Shown: positions 19,057 through 28,712 of the stretch, piece after piece
Layout: each line of letters begins with the position of its first letter
Position numbering within the stretch: position 1 is the stretch's first letter
NCBI GenBank assembly: GCA_028284665.1
Contig: JANQRG010000034.1
Span: forward strand, 1 to 64,000
DNA: 64,000 bases
Reading direction: 5' to 3'
Origin: Croceivirga sp.
GTDB taxonomy: Bacteria; Bacteroidota; Bacteroidia; Flavobacteriales; Flavobacteriaceae
Notes under the pieces: generated by a model
Database searches by the model: none
The model's input: the letters and a program-made list of their open reading frames with translations, nothing else
What the model was told of the DNA's origin: nothing
Translations under genes and position numbers: made by a program

Positions 19057-20550
19057 TTATTCCACACTAAATTCCCGTATCGCCTGATTGGGTTCCATGA
19101 TGTTGTAGCCCTTCCAAAATTCCGGATCGTATTTGGGCAGGTAGGTAGCTTCCAAGCTTTTGTCTTCGGTAAAAGCCTCGAATTGGGAAGTTGTGATCAA
19201 TTCGTTGTCAAAGACTACCAGCTCCCATTTGTTGCGGTTAGCCAGTTGAAAATCGATATTTAGTCGCAGTTCATTCTGCTTCCGGCGGCCTCTAACGTTT
19301 TTGTTTTTTTCGATCACGTCCAGAGGGCGGTCCATCCGAAACCACCGGCCAAAATTGAACTCCATAAATGTAAGCTCATACCGGTCATTAGGGAGTTTCG
19401 TGAACTGCATACTTCCTTTGTAGAGGGTTTCCCGATAATAAATCCCTAATAACCTAAAATTTCTTAGGTTTTTAAGGTTCTCAAAATCAATGCGCATCAC
19501 CGCAAAATCCTCGATATTGATATAGAGTCGACCCTTAAAATCCGCACCTCCTTTGGGGAAAAAATCGACGACGTATACCCCCGTACTGTCAATATCGGTA
19601 TATCCCGCCAGTTGGAATTTATATTTCCGGGTTTTAGGGATAAGGTCCAGTTTGCTGTCTTCCTGGTAAAAAACTTCGCCCAGGATCTCGTCGAAAATGG
19701 ATTTCTGACCATCCACCAGGCCGGAAATAGTGTCCCGTTGTAGTTCTTTTTCTACCGTCTCTGCCGCCTCGTCATCTACTTCCTGTATGAGGGAATCCAG
19801 TTGGACCTTTTGACTAAAAAGTCCCGATTTGATCTTTAAGTAGGAATCCGGTTTTACATTGGCTTTAAAAATGGCTTCCATACGTTGCCCGAGATCTTCT
19901 ATTGAGTTCACATCCGCCTTGTCATAGAGTTCAGCAGCCTTTAAGACATTTACTTTGTATTCCTTGTTGGTCTTGAGAAAATCACCCAGGGTTTCGGTAT
20001 AATGATAAGAGTTCCTGGGAATGGCGTCGGCAATACTGTCCACCAGTGCTTTGTCTAGTTCGGCAATCGAAGATTTTTCAAACCCCATATCAATTTTCTG
20101 TACGTTCCCAAAAACAGATTGCCGTAAAAAGTAACGTTGCTTCACCGGTTGGGTGTTCACATTCTGTGGAAGCCGTTCCTTCATTTTCGCTACGATTTCT
20201 TCCACCGAGAGTTCTTTGTCAAAAAGATATACGCCACTTAATGCTATGGCCTTGGGTGTAATGCGAACCACACTATCCTGCAACTGCTCAGGACTCAATC
20301 CTGTTTTAGTGTAGCCCATACTGGACACATAGATAGAATCCGGAAGTTGTTCACTTTCTTTCAGTAAAAAAGAGAAGCGGCCTTCTTCGTTGGTGACCAC
20401 CCCTAGGTTTTTGCCATATTGTACGGTAGCGTAAGGGATCCCCTTTCCGGTTTTAGCATCCACCAGCCTGGAACTATAGGTTTGGGCCAGAACAGGGACA
20501 CTGCATAAAAAAAAGAACAAATAGGTTAATCGATATTTGGGCCACTTCAT
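19057..20550 (-). CDS. Carboxypeptidase-regulatory-like outer-surface protein
   Basis: The product (497 residues from ATG 20550) has a signal peptide (YLFFFLCSVPVLAQ) followed by a CarboxypepD_reg/peg.2-like beta-sandwich (SSRLVDAKTGKGIPYATVQY ... VVTNEEGRFSF) of the type found at the start of Bacteroidota TonB receptors and surface proteins. The remainder is a conserved flavobacterial domain of unknown role. There is no TonB barrel. An upstream in-frame ATG at 20634 lacks a sensible signal sequence and was not used. Confidence 0.72.
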   Translation of the reverse strand: MKWPKYRLTYLFFFLCSVPVLAQTYSSRLVDAKTGKGIPYATVQYGKNLGVVTNEEGRFSFLLKESEQLPDSIYVSSMGYTKTGLSPEQLQDSVVRITPKAIALSGVYLFDKELSVEEIVAKMKERLPQNVNTQPVKQRYFLRQSVFGNVQKIDMGFEKSSIAELDKALVDSIADAIPRNSYHYTETLGDFLKTNKEYKVNVLKAAELYDKADVNSIEDLGQRMEAIFKANVKPDSYLKIKSGLFSQKVQLDSLIQEVDDEAAETVEKELQRDTISGLVDGQKSIFDEILGEVFYQEDSKLDLIPKTRKYKFQLAGYTDIDSTGVYVVDFFPKGGADFKGRLYINIEDFAVMRIDFENLKNLRNFRLLGIYYRETLYKGSMQFTKLPNDRYELTFMEFNFGRWFRMDRPLDVIEKNKNVRGRRKQNELRLNIDFQLANRNKWELVVFDNELITTSQFEAFTEDKSLEATYLPKYDPEFWKGYNIMEPNQAIREFSVE

Positions 20551-20649
20551 TTTCGGAATGTTGTGTTTAGATATAAACGTTTTTAACACGCTTTCAGTTG
20601 TCTTGTGGACGATTTTTATCGGATTTTGTTTCAATCCCGGCTAAATAGT

Positions 20650-22074
20650 TTAGGCTTTTGCTATGTTACGGATCATCCCGCCAAAAATAAAATAATGAAA
20701 AGGTAAGATGCTGTACCAGTACAGTCTTCCTTTTAGACCTTTTGGCCGAAAGGTAGCCACCTGATGCAAAACGTTGTCCTGGTCTATCTTAAACTCCAGC
20801 CAGGCTTCTCCCGGGAGACGCATTTCCGCAAACAACAACAAACGTTTTGCTTTCTTATCGGCCAGAAGTACCCGCCAAAAATCCAAGGCATCGCCTGGGA
20901 ATATTTTATCCGGGTGGGTACGACCCCGTCGCAAACCGGGTCCGCCATTCAGTTTGTCCAAAAAACCACGGATCTTCCACAACCAACTACCGTAGTACCA
21001 ACCCGTTTCGCCGCCAATTTTCCAAATATTCTCGATGGTTTTTAGGTCATCTTCCACTTGAATTTGCTGAATGTCCTTCAGTACACCATATTTAGGTACC
21101 TGGATATACTTTTCAAGGTCTTCCTGAACCTGCCCGCTGGCAATACTGTCTTTCCAACTACTGATCACCAGATTTTGTTCAATTTTTTTGAACGCCATGT
21201 CAATAGCTTCCTGGTAGGTATGTGTTTGTATACCCAAAATTTCCTGTAGCCGGTTATCCCGCGCTACTACTTCCATTTTCATGCTATCTACGAGGTTCAC
21301 GGCTAACTTATAGGAAGTGGAAGTAACAAAATAGAGCCAATAAGAGGAGAGTTTAGGGGTCATGACGGGAACCGTGAAAATCCAGTTTTTAAACTCCCGG
21401 ACTTTTGCATATTGATGTAACATCTCTTTATAGGTCAGCACATCGGGACCGCCAATATCAAAAGACTGATCATAGGTTTGCGAATTACCCAGTACCCCTG
21501 TCAGGAACTGAATAACATCGCGAATGGCGATGGGTTGACTTTTGGTTAACACCCATTTTGGAGTAATCATTACCGGTAATTTTTCGCAAAGGTCCCGTAT
21601 GATCTCGAAGGACGAGCTTCCGGAACCAACAATAATTCCTGCACGAAGCACGGTTAGGTTAAATTTTCCCTGATACAGGATGTCCTCTACATTTTTTCTT
21701 GAGGAAAGATGCCGGGATAACTTTTCTTCATTAACTATGCCGCTGAGGTAAATGACCTGCTGGCATTGGGTTGCCGCTACGTATTGATTAAAATTTCGGG
21801 CGGCATACGCTTCTTTTTCGTCAAAATCGGAGATCGATGAGGTCATCGAATGAATAAGGTAGTAGGCCGCATCAATGTCCTTGGGGATAGTTTCAGCTTC
21901 CACATCTTCAAGGAAATCAACCTCAATTACGTTCACTTTTTTTCTCGTAGCCCTGTCAATAGAAAGACGGTTTTCGTCCCGCACCGCACAAACCACCTCA
22001 TGACCCAATTCCAATAAACGGGGTAGTAACCGCATCCCGATATAGCCATTAGCACCGGTAAGCAGGATTTTCAT
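20650..22074 (-). CDS. NAD(P)-binding SDR-family protein with C-terminal DUF2867-like domain
   Basis: The 474-residue product starts with an extended/atypical SDR Rossmann fold: MKILLTGANGYIGMRLLPRL gives the GxxGxxG nucleotide-binding motif. Later it has YYLIHSM and an ARNFN stretch, typical of NmrA-like epimerase/reductase proteins. The C-terminal third (from about residue 325) matches the DUF2867-like region with LDFWRVLLADKKAKRLLLFA. Substrate unknown. It overlaps the upstream gene by 4 bases (ATGA), so the two are co-translated. Confidence 0.78.
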   Translation of the reverse strand: MKILLTGANGYIGMRLLPRLLELGHEVVCAVRDENRLSIDRATRKKVNVIEVDFLEDVEAETIPKDIDAAYYLIHSMTSSISDFDEKEAYAARNFNQYVAATQCQQVIYLSGIVNEEKLSRHLSSRKNVEDILYQGKFNLTVLRAGIIVGSGSSSFEIIRDLCEKLPVMITPKWVLTKSQPIAIRDVIQFLTGVLGNSQTYDQSFDIGGPDVLTYKEMLHQYAKVREFKNWIFTVPVMTPKLSSYWLYFVTSTSYKLAVNLVDSMKMEVVARDNRLQEILGIQTHTYQEAIDMAFKKIEQNLVISSWKDSIASGQVQEDLEKYIQVPKYGVLKDIQQIQVEDDLKTIENIWKIGGETGWYYGSWLWKIRGFLDKLNGGPGLRRGRTHPDKIFPGDALDFWRVLLADKKAKRLLLFAEMRLPGEAWLEFKIDQDNVLHQVATFRPKGLKGRLYWYSILPFHYFIFGGMIRNIAKA

Positions 22075-22496
22075 AAGTCCTCAATTGATGTAGGGGCGTT
22101 ATCGGCTTTATAATCCAGTAGTTTTTTGAAGAATTTTTGGATGGCTTTAGTATCTGACCGCACCTTTACAAAATAATTATCCTTGTAAATTGAATATACC
22201 GCAAAGTCCCCTTTGTAAAGGGTAAGCTTGTAATAGGGAATAATCAGGGCATAGGATTCCAGTAGGGAACGGAAACCCAAAATAATCCCCTTCGGACGCA
22301 TTTCGATATTGCAAGTGTTCGCATTGTTATCTAAAATGAGCAAATTTCGGATCTCTACGCTGGCCGCGGTAATTTCCAGTTTCGGGGAACCGATCCCTCC
22401 CATTTTAAAACGTTCTTTTAGGGTAAAAGGTTTTCCGACTTCGTTGTCGATTTTTCGGGAGATGTTCTTGTCTGAATACGAAACATTCAAAAGCAT
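22071..22496 (-). CDS. Conserved hypothetical flavobacterial protein
   Basis: The 141-residue product has no signal peptide and no motif I recognise. It contains a central beta-rich part (ITAASVEIRNLLILDNNANT, MRPKGIILGFRSLL). Its stop overlaps the SDR gene by 4 bases, which links the two functionally. A TAATTTTA element 4 bases before its ATG could be a -7 promoter, which would make a leaderless message. Confidence 0.65.
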   Translation of the reverse strand: MLLNVSYSDKNISRKIDNEVGKPFTLKERFKMGGIGSPKLEITAASVEIRNLLILDNNANTCNIEMRPKGIILGFRSLLESYALIIPYYKLTLYKGDFAVYSIYKDNYFVKVRSDTKAIQKFFKKLLDYKADNAPTSIEDL

Positions 22497-22561
22497 TGTC
22501 TAAAATTAGTGAAATGCCTCTGGTTCCCTCTTAAAACTTCGCTAAAACACTATAAAAAATG

Positions 22562-22569
22562 TAGTTTTG
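22562..22569 (+). promoter_or_regulatory. Promoter -7 element for argS
   Basis: TAGTTTTG (22562-22569) is a perfect TAnnTTTG element, 20 bases before the argS ATG at 22590. No clear TTG lies at the usual -33 spacing. It makes an upstream in-frame ATG at 22509 unlikely to be the start. Confidence 0.45.
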
Positions 22570-22589
22570 CTGCCGAAAATTATCCTACA

Positions 22590-24371
22590 ATGGAGTTACA
22601 GCACATCTTGGAAGAGAAGGTAAAAGAAGCAGTGCAAGCGCTGTTTTCGGTGAATCTACCAACCATTGAATTCCAACCCACACGTAAGGACTTTGAAGGA
22701 GACATCACTGTGGTGGTATTCCCCATGCTAAAACTCTTAAAAGGAAACCCGATGGCCATTGGTACGCAGATAGGGGAGTATCTGGAACGGGAGGTAAAGG
22801 AAGTTGCCAAATTCAATGTGGTCAAAGGATTTTTAAATCTGGTGATTTCAGACGAGAATTACCTCGGTTTTTTCAACGCCATTGCTAGGCAAGAACATTA
22901 TGGCTATGCCCCTCCGCATTCTCGGGAGGCCATTATGGTGGAGTATTCCTCTCCCAATACCAACAAACCCTTGCATTTAGGACACATTCGAAACAATTTA
23001 CTAGGGTATTCCGTTGCTGAAATTCTCAAAGCAGCGGGGCATAAGGTCTACAAAACCCAAATTGTTAATGACCGGGGTATTCATATTTGTAAGAGCATGT
23101 TAGCCTGGCAGCGATTTGGCCAGGGAGAGACACCCGAATCTTCAGGTTTGAAAGGCGATCATTTGGTAGGAAAGTATTATGTGGAGTTTGATAAGGCGTA
23201 TAAAGCAGAGATTTCAGATTTGATAGCCGGGGGAATGGAGAGATCAATTGCTGAGAAGGAAGCTCCAATTTTATTGGCAGCGCAAGGAATGCTTCGAAAA
23301 TGGGAGGCAGGCGAAGAAGAAGTAGTGCACCTGTGGAAAAAGATGAATGGTTGGGTCTATGAAGGTTTTGCTACTACCTACAAAAATTTAGGAGTAGACT
23401 TTGATACACTCTATTATGAAAGCGACACCTATCTCCTGGGAAGAAATGTAGTACAAGAAGGCTTGAAAAAAGGCGTATTTTTCCGGAAAGATGATGGGAG
23501 CGTTTGGATTGATCTTACCGACGAAGGCCTGGATGAAAAAATAGTGTTACGCGCTGATGGAACGGCGGTGTATATGACTCAGGACATTGGAACAGCAATA
23601 CAACGGGTAACTGATTTTCCCGATATCCAGGGCATGGTATATACGGTAGGCAACGAGCAAGATTACCATTTTAAGGTACTATTCCTGATCTTAAAAAAAC
23701 TGGGCTATACCTGGGCAGAAAAATTATACCATTTAAGCTACGGTATGGTGGACCTGCCTTCCGGAAAAATGAAAAGCCGCGAGGGCACTGTGGTGGACGC
23801 CGATGACCTTATTGTGAGTATGGAGGAAACAGCGGAAGGGATTTCCAAAGAACTCGGTAAACTGGAGGGATATACTGAAGCAGAGAAAAAAGCATTGTAT
23901 CGGACCATTGGCTTAGGCGCTCTGAAATACTTTATTCTTAAAGTAGATCCTAAAAAGCGGATTTTATTTAATCCTGAAGAGTCGGTGGATTTTCAGGGAA
24001 ATACAGGGCCTTTTATTCAATACACCTATGCGCGAATTCAATCCATCTTACGAAAAGCAGCGGGAGAGGAGTATGATATTGCGGTAAGTCCTACGTTGGA
24101 ACTCCATGAAAAGGAAAAGGAGTTACTGAAGTTTATTGAATTTTTCCCGGGAAAGGTGCAGGAGGCTGCTGAAAATTACAGTCCGGCACTGGTAGCCAAT
24201 TATGTTTACGATCTGGTAAAGGAATTTAACTCCTTTTATCAACAGGTATCTATTTTGGGGGAAAACGATGCAAAAAAACGAAGTTTCCGGATTGCCTTGT
24301 CCCAAAAAGTGGGAGAAGTGATTCGGGATGGTTTTGCGTTGTTGGGAATTGATGTTCCGGAAAGAATGTAG
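22590..24371 (+). CDS. argS: Arginyl-tRNA synthetase
   Basis: The 593-residue product is class I ArgRS. The HIGH-type motif appears in PNTNKPLHLGHIRNNLLG (LHLGHIRN), and the loop PSGKMKSREGTVVDADD has the KMSKS-like KMKSR. The N-terminal Add1-like domain is present (MELQHILEEKVKEAVQAL). The start at ATG 22590 matches the family and the promoter. A convergent hairpin follows. Confidence 0.96.
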   Translation: MELQHILEEKVKEAVQALFSVNLPTIEFQPTRKDFEGDITVVVFPMLKLLKGNPMAIGTQIGEYLEREVKEVAKFNVVKGFLNLVISDENYLGFFNAIARQEHYGYAPPHSREAIMVEYSSPNTNKPLHLGHIRNNLLGYSVAEILKAAGHKVYKTQIVNDRGIHICKSMLAWQRFGQGETPESSGLKGDHLVGKYYVEFDKAYKAEISDLIAGGMERSIAEKEAPILLAAQGMLRKWEAGEEEVVHLWKKMNGWVYEGFATTYKNLGVDFDTLYYESDTYLLGRNVVQEGLKKGVFFRKDDGSVWIDLTDEGLDEKIVLRADGTAVYMTQDIGTAIQRVTDFPDIQGMVYTVGNEQDYHFKVLFLILKKLGYTWAEKLYHLSYGMVDLPSGKMKSREGTVVDADDLIVSMEETAEGISKELGKLEGYTEAEKKALYRTIGLGALKYFILKVDPKKRILFNPEESVDFQGNTGPFIQYTYARIQSILRKAAGEEYDIAVSPTLELHEKEKELLKFIEFFPGKVQEAAENYSPALVANYVYDLVKEFNSFYQQVSILGENDAKKRSFRIALSQKVGEVIRDGFALLGIDVPERM

Positions 24372-24398
24372 AAAAGCCCCTGCGCAAACAAGGGCTTT
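24372..24398. terminator. Hairpin between argS and proteorhodopsin (likely bidirectional terminator)
   Basis: AAAGCCC (24373-24379) pairs with GGGCTTT (24392-24398) around a 12-base loop, immediately after the argS stop. The proteorhodopsin gene ends on the other strand 28 bases further on. T-rich flanks are weak on both sides, so termination is probable but not certain. Confidence 0.6.
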
Positions 24399-24426
24399 CC
24401 CAATTACCAACTAAATACATATGTTT

Positions 24427-25179
24427 CTACGAGTCTGCACTGGCAGTAGAAGAAGTTGCGGCAACGGCTGCCCCGTAGACTACAAGTCCGAAACCGATTT
24501 TGTTAATAGCATCACCAATATTGTAAACCACATCCATGGCTAGTCCTCCGAAAATACCTTCATACCAACCTGGGGTTCCCGCCATGTAACCAATAGGGTA
24601 AATGGCCCACCCTACTAATACAAACCAACATAACGTTTTGTGCGCCTTTAAGATAGAGCCACCTGCGGCTTCAGCCAATTTTTTGGCCCCACCAAACCAT
24701 ATCTCATACACAATGGCAAAATACGCGATACCGGAAATAAGGCCCCATAACCATGCTGCATCCCTGTAGACAGCTTCACCAAGATATCCGGTTACCAACA
24801 TGATAACGGAAAGGAAGATCAATTTCCACATTAAGGACTTTTTGGCTCCCGCAACGCGCAAAATAAGATAGAATTCCACACACATTAACGGAACGGTAAG
24901 CACCCAATCTACATAACGGAAGAAGGTGGGGGATTCCCCAACTCCGGCCCAATAATCCCGCATGTACCAATAGTGTACTGCAGCAATAAAAGTGATCAAT
25001 CCTGATACCAGGATAGAAGTTTTCCATTTCCTGTCGAAACTATTCATCGACAGAAAGAAAAAGGCTGATGCGGCCATCATAGCCATACAGCCTACAAAAA
25101 AGGTAAAACCAACATAGTCATCGTTGGCGATTTTGGAAACGTCTGCAAACAACGGCAAACTGGATAAAAAATATTTCAT
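24427..25179 (-). CDS. Proteorhodopsin, green-absorbing type
   Basis: The 250-residue product is a seven-helix light-driven proton pump. His69 is the H75 counterpart. Asp91 (D97) and Glu102 (E108) are the acceptor and donor in RYVDWVLTVPLMCVEF, and Lys227 in DAINKIGFG binds retinal. The spectral tuning position (105 in the SAR86 protein) is Met99, which predicts green rather than blue absorption. Proton pumping is expected because both carboxylates are kept. Retinal would be supplied by the divergent blh gene; carotenoid genes are not in the window. Confidence 0.95.
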   Translation of the reverse strand: MKYFLSSLPLFADVSKIANDDYVGFTFFVGCMAMMAASAFFFLSMNSFDRKWKTSILVSGLITFIAAVHYWYMRDYWAGVGESPTFFRYVDWVLTVPLMCVEFYLILRVAGAKKSLMWKLIFLSVIMLVTGYLGEAVYRDAAWLWGLISGIAYFAIVYEIWFGGAKKLAEAAGGSILKAHKTLCWFVLVGWAIYPIGYMAGTPGWYEGIFGGLAMDVVYNIGDAINKIGFGLVVYGAAVAATSSTASADS

Positions 25180-25245
25180 ATAACAGGAGTTAATTGATTT
25201 TTGTTTAGCGAATATATAAAAAAGTTGAACATAAAAATATAATTT

Positions 25246-25272
25246 TTGTATAATTTTTTTGTCATATCTTTA
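25246..25272 (+). promoter_or_regulatory. Promoter candidate for blh
   Basis: TTG (25246-25248) lies 16 bases before TATCTTTA (25265-25272), one base short of TAnnTTTG. It sits in the 118-base AT-rich spacer between the divergent proteorhodopsin and blh genes and 25 bases before the blh GTG. Confidence 0.4.
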
Positions 25273-25297
25273 AACAAAATATCCTGAAATTACGAAT

Positions 25298-26179
25298 GTG
25301 AGAAATTGGACAGTTGTCAGTACCTTCTTTTGTCTTTGGCTTTCTACTCAATTAAGTCCCGCCTTGCAGGACGTTGTAGCCTATAGCCTTATTTTAACTT
25401 TTGGGGTGTTACATGGGGCAAACGACCTTACACTAATTGCCAGCTTACGAAATGAAAGTCAAGGGTTTGTAAAATCTCTGCTGCGCTATCTTGCTGTCGT
25501 TTTATTGGTCTCTTTGGTCTTTGTGCTCTCCAGGGTAGGGACATTAATTTTATTCATTATGATCAGCGGATATCACTTTGGCGAACAACATTTTGGCGGC
25601 AATCTCAAAAGCATCTCCTTTGAGAGGTCCATGTTCTTTCTTAGTCACGGATTGACTATTTTGTTCATGATATTTTATATAAAGATGAACGAAGTTGTTC
25701 CTATTGTTAACGAAATAACAGGATTTTCGATAGGGGAGGCGTTCTATGGTTATGGACTCTTGGGTAGTGCTTCGGTATTCCTTGTGTTGTTGATTTATTT
25801 TGTTGTACGACAACAAATGCAAGTCAATTATATCCAAGAGCTTTTTATGTTTCTGGTACTGGGAATTGTTTTTTATATCGCTTCACTGATCTGGGCTTTT
25901 GCGATTTACTTTGTCTTTTGGCACAGTCTGCCCTCTTTACGGGATCAAATGCATTTTTTGTATGGGAAGGTGAACAAAGTTACCTTTTTGCGGTATGTGA
26001 AGTCTTCCTGGTGGTACTGGTCCGCAGCCTTAGTGGGTTTAACCCTATTGTATCTTATACTTCGGGAAAAGGTAGATTACTTTATTACGATCCTGTTGTA
26101 CTTATTGGCGGTAATAACGTTTCCACACGTACTGGTCATGTCTAAGGTAGAGTCCCTTAAAAACTCACGCGAAAGTTAA
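25298..26179 (+). CDS. blh: Beta-carotene 15,15'-dioxygenase (Brp/Blh family)
   Basis: The 293-residue product is a membrane protein of the Brp/Blh family that cleaves beta-carotene to retinal. Candidate iron-binding histidines are in GVLHGANDL (His39), GYHFGEQHFGG (His93, His98) and YFVFWHSLPSLRDQMH (His209, His219). GTG is the start; the neighbouring ATG is followed at once by a stop. It is divergent from proteorhodopsin, the usual arrangement for retinal-based phototrophy. Its last 23 bases overlap the end of the convergent TonB receptor gene. Confidence 0.9.
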   Translation: MRNWTVVSTFFCLWLSTQLSPALQDVVAYSLILTFGVLHGANDLTLIASLRNESQGFVKSLLRYLAVVLLVSLVFVLSRVGTLILFIMISGYHFGEQHFGGNLKSISFERSMFFLSHGLTILFMIFYIKMNEVVPIVNEITGFSIGEAFYGYGLLGSASVFLVLLIYFVVRQQMQVNYIQELFMFLVLGIVFYIASLIWAFAIYFVFWHSLPSLRDQMHFLYGKVNKVTFLRYVKSSWWYWSAALVGLTLLYLILREKVDYFITILLYLLAVITFPHVLVMSKVESLKNSRES

Positions 26180-28712
26180 CATTAGGAGTAACGCCCAGGG
26201 AAAGATTTTCTACCGACTCCAATTCATCCTCTTCTGAAACTCTAAAATAGCGATTAAGGATGTTTTTGCGGTTGGTTAGATTGAGCAAAGAAACCCCGGC
26301 AATAGCCTTTACCCTTTCTCCTAAACTAAAGCCATACGTAGCAGAGGCGTCCAGGCGGAAATACTCTGGTAATCGACTACTGTTTGGGGCTTGATAATTG
26401 ATCTCTATGGGGAAAACACTGGTGTCCAGTGGCGTCTCGTTGTCTGGTTGCGTAAAAGGCCTTCCCGTGCGATAGTTAAGACCAAACCCTAGCTTTAATT
26501 GGTCTATTTCATAGGTGGAAGCAAAAGTAAGTGTGTGTCGTACGTCCAGATTGTTTGGAAATCGTTGTGGAACAATACTATCGTAGGTGTAGTCATTTTT
26601 ATTGTAGGTATAGCTTAACCAGGTACTGTAATTTTTTCCTTTTTTGTTGATAAGAAATTCTATTCCCTTCGCCTCGTAACTGCCAATTTCACCACTGAAC
26701 TGATTTTGATTCTGGAATCCCTGTGTGCGTGTACTTACCCCGTCCACCTGTTTATAGAAGGCTTCCAGCCCTACGTAAAATTGTTTTCGTTCATAATTCA
26801 GACCTAATGATCCTTGCTTGCTTTTTGTTATGGGTAAGTCCTCTTCATTAGACAAGATCCAGCGCCGTTTCTCGATACCCAAAAAGTTTTGTTCCAGGTC
26901 AATAACCTGGTTGGTACTCTGACTTTTGAATTCCCCCAAAACCTGAGCTCTTAAATTTCTGGCCAATCTTACGTTAATATTAAGACGAGGCTCAAATACC
27001 CATTCCGAAAAAGTACCCAGATTTTCAATATGATTCGCCCGGACACCCAAATTGGCGATAAAGTTGTTATTAGGGGTGAAGAAATGAATTTCCGAATAAG
27101 GTGCCTGGATGCGAACCACACCTTTAACAAACAGATCAAATTGTGGCTCAGTCACCCTTGCTTCGTTGGTAATTCCCGTTTCGATGTATTGGTACCCGTT
27201 GATCCAGTGAAAACGGTCTGAAAACCGATACCGGGAAGTAAATTTTGCCTGACGTTCCTCTACGGTGTTGTTTTGAAAGAGCCGCTGCACTAGATTGGGA
27301 AAAAAGCTTTGCGCATCCAAATTATACCAGGAAAAGTAGACGTTTGCATAGGTGGAAAAACGTTCTGACCAATTCCCATACCATTGTAAACCAGCAGATA
27401 GGTTGGTTTGATCTAAAAAACTTCGGGAAGTTTCGTCTATTTCAAGGTCGGTTTCTGAAAAATCCAGGTCATTGTCTATCGCAATAAAGCTGAGTCGAAA
27501 CTTATGGGCATCATTAAGATCGTACAACAGTTTTCCGGAGACATCGTAAAAGAAAAAAGCTTCGTCCTGTTCCAGGTTTTCCTGTACTTCCTGATTTTGT
27601 TGGTTAGTGATCTCGGTATCCTGAAATGCCCGGTCCGTAAAACTGTTATACGCGGGAGTATCCAGGAAATCCGTGGTGGACCTTCTTCCTGAGAATTGAA
27701 AGGCCAAATTTTCCTTGATGGGGATCTGCCCAAAAACATCACCGCTAATAAAGTTGATACCCGCGCCCCCGTAGAAAAAATCATTGATCGTGTTGTTGGT
27801 TTCCATGCTCATAACACTGCTTACCCCATCTCCGAACTCCGCTGGGGTCCCGTTTTTGTAAATCGAAACGGACTCTGTGAGATAGGGGTTAAAAGCGGAA
27901 ATCAACCCGAAAAAGTGTCCCGACTGGTACATTTTAATGCCATTCCACAGGATAAGGTTTTGGTCGTTAGTACCGCCGCGGACGTTAATATCGGATACGG
28001 TTTCGTCAATGCTTTTGATGCCCGGTAGCGCCTGTACCCCAAAGAGCACATCCGGTTCTATTAAACCCGGCAATATCCCAAGTTCTCCGGGATTCAGCGT
28101 GATGCTTCCGTCGGTCTCCTTGGTGATCCCGGAAGTCAGGAATTCGTAAACCACAACTTCATTCAAAACTTCCCTTCTCTCGGCCAATAAAATTTGTGGG
28201 CAATCCCCTTTCTCAATCAGATCGAGTACCGGAACAATTTTGGTGTTGTATCCCAAAAAACGAATCTGAAGAGAAGCTGTACGGGGAACCTCTTCCAACT
28301 GAAAATAACCCTCTATGTCGGACACCACGGCGGTATCACTGCCCAGGATCTGAACTGTTGCTCCGGGAACGTTGTTCTCAGCGTAATTGTCCAAGATGCG
28401 ACCGCAAACGGTAACCCATTTGTTCTTGCTTAAGGTGTAATACCTATTGTTGAGTTGTTGTATATCGATCTGTGTCTGCGCCGAAATGGCGTTTAGGATG
28501 ACCCGAAGTGATTCGGTTTGCGGAACTGCTATTCGAATACCTTCGATATCCGAATCGACATAGGAAAACTTAATATCAAACCGATTTTCTAGCTGGGCAA
28601 TAACAATTTTAAGCGCCACAGAAGGGTTTTCCTGGGCAGTTATGGTTGGTAAAGTGAGCGAAAACAGTAGGATCGCTACAAGAAAAAATGTACTACGGAG
28701 TGTCCGCTGCAT
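26157..28712 (-). CDS. TonB-dependent receptor with N-terminal STN signalling domain
   Basis: The 851-residue outer membrane receptor has a signal peptide (FLVAILLFSLTLPTITAQ), an STN-like domain at about residues 30-95, a CarboxypepD_reg domain at about 100-190 (VCGRILDNYAENNVPGATVQ), a plug near 200-330 (LPGIKSIDETVSDINVRGG), and a 22-strand barrel ending in the aromatic residue of NFRVSF. The STN domain and the adjacent fecR and ECF sigma genes indicate ligand-dependent surface signalling. Substrate is unknown: no SusD, siderophore or heme gene is nearby. Confidence 0.88.
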   Translation of the reverse strand: MQRTLRSTFFLVAILLFSLTLPTITAQENPSVALKIVIAQLENRFDIKFSYVDSDIEGIRIAVPQTESLRVILNAISAQTQIDIQQLNNRYYTLSKNKWVTVCGRILDNYAENNVPGATVQILGSDTAVVSDIEGYFQLEEVPRTASLQIRFLGYNTKIVPVLDLIEKGDCPQILLAERREVLNEVVVYEFLTSGITKETDGSITLNPGELGILPGLIEPDVLFGVQALPGIKSIDETVSDINVRGGTNDQNLILWNGIKMYQSGHFFGLISAFNPYLTESVSIYKNGTPAEFGDGVSSVMSMETNNTINDFFYGGAGINFISGDVFGQIPIKENLAFQFSGRRSTTDFLDTPAYNSFTDRAFQDTEITNQQNQEVQENLEQDEAFFFYDVSGKLLYDLNDAHKFRLSFIAIDNDLDFSETDLEIDETSRSFLDQTNLSAGLQWYGNWSERFSTYANVYFSWYNLDAQSFFPNLVQRLFQNNTVEERQAKFTSRYRFSDRFHWINGYQYIETGITNEARVTEPQFDLFVKGVVRIQAPYSEIHFFTPNNNFIANLGVRANHIENLGTFSEWVFEPRLNINVRLARNLRAQVLGEFKSQSTNQVIDLEQNFLGIEKRRWILSNEEDLPITKSKQGSLGLNYERKQFYVGLEAFYKQVDGVSTRTQGFQNQNQFSGEIGSYEAKGIEFLINKKGKNYSTWLSYTYNKNDYTYDSIVPQRFPNNLDVRHTLTFASTYEIDQLKLGFGLNYRTGRPFTQPDNETPLDTSVFPIEINYQAPNSSRLPEYFRLDASATYGFSLGERVKAIAGVSLLNLTNRKNILNRYFRVSEEDELESVENLSLGVTPNVNFRVSF

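Noticed and set aside
24373-24398. A riboswitch between argS and proteorhodopsin
   Set aside because: It is only a simple short hairpin between convergent gene ends, so a terminator is the simpler call.
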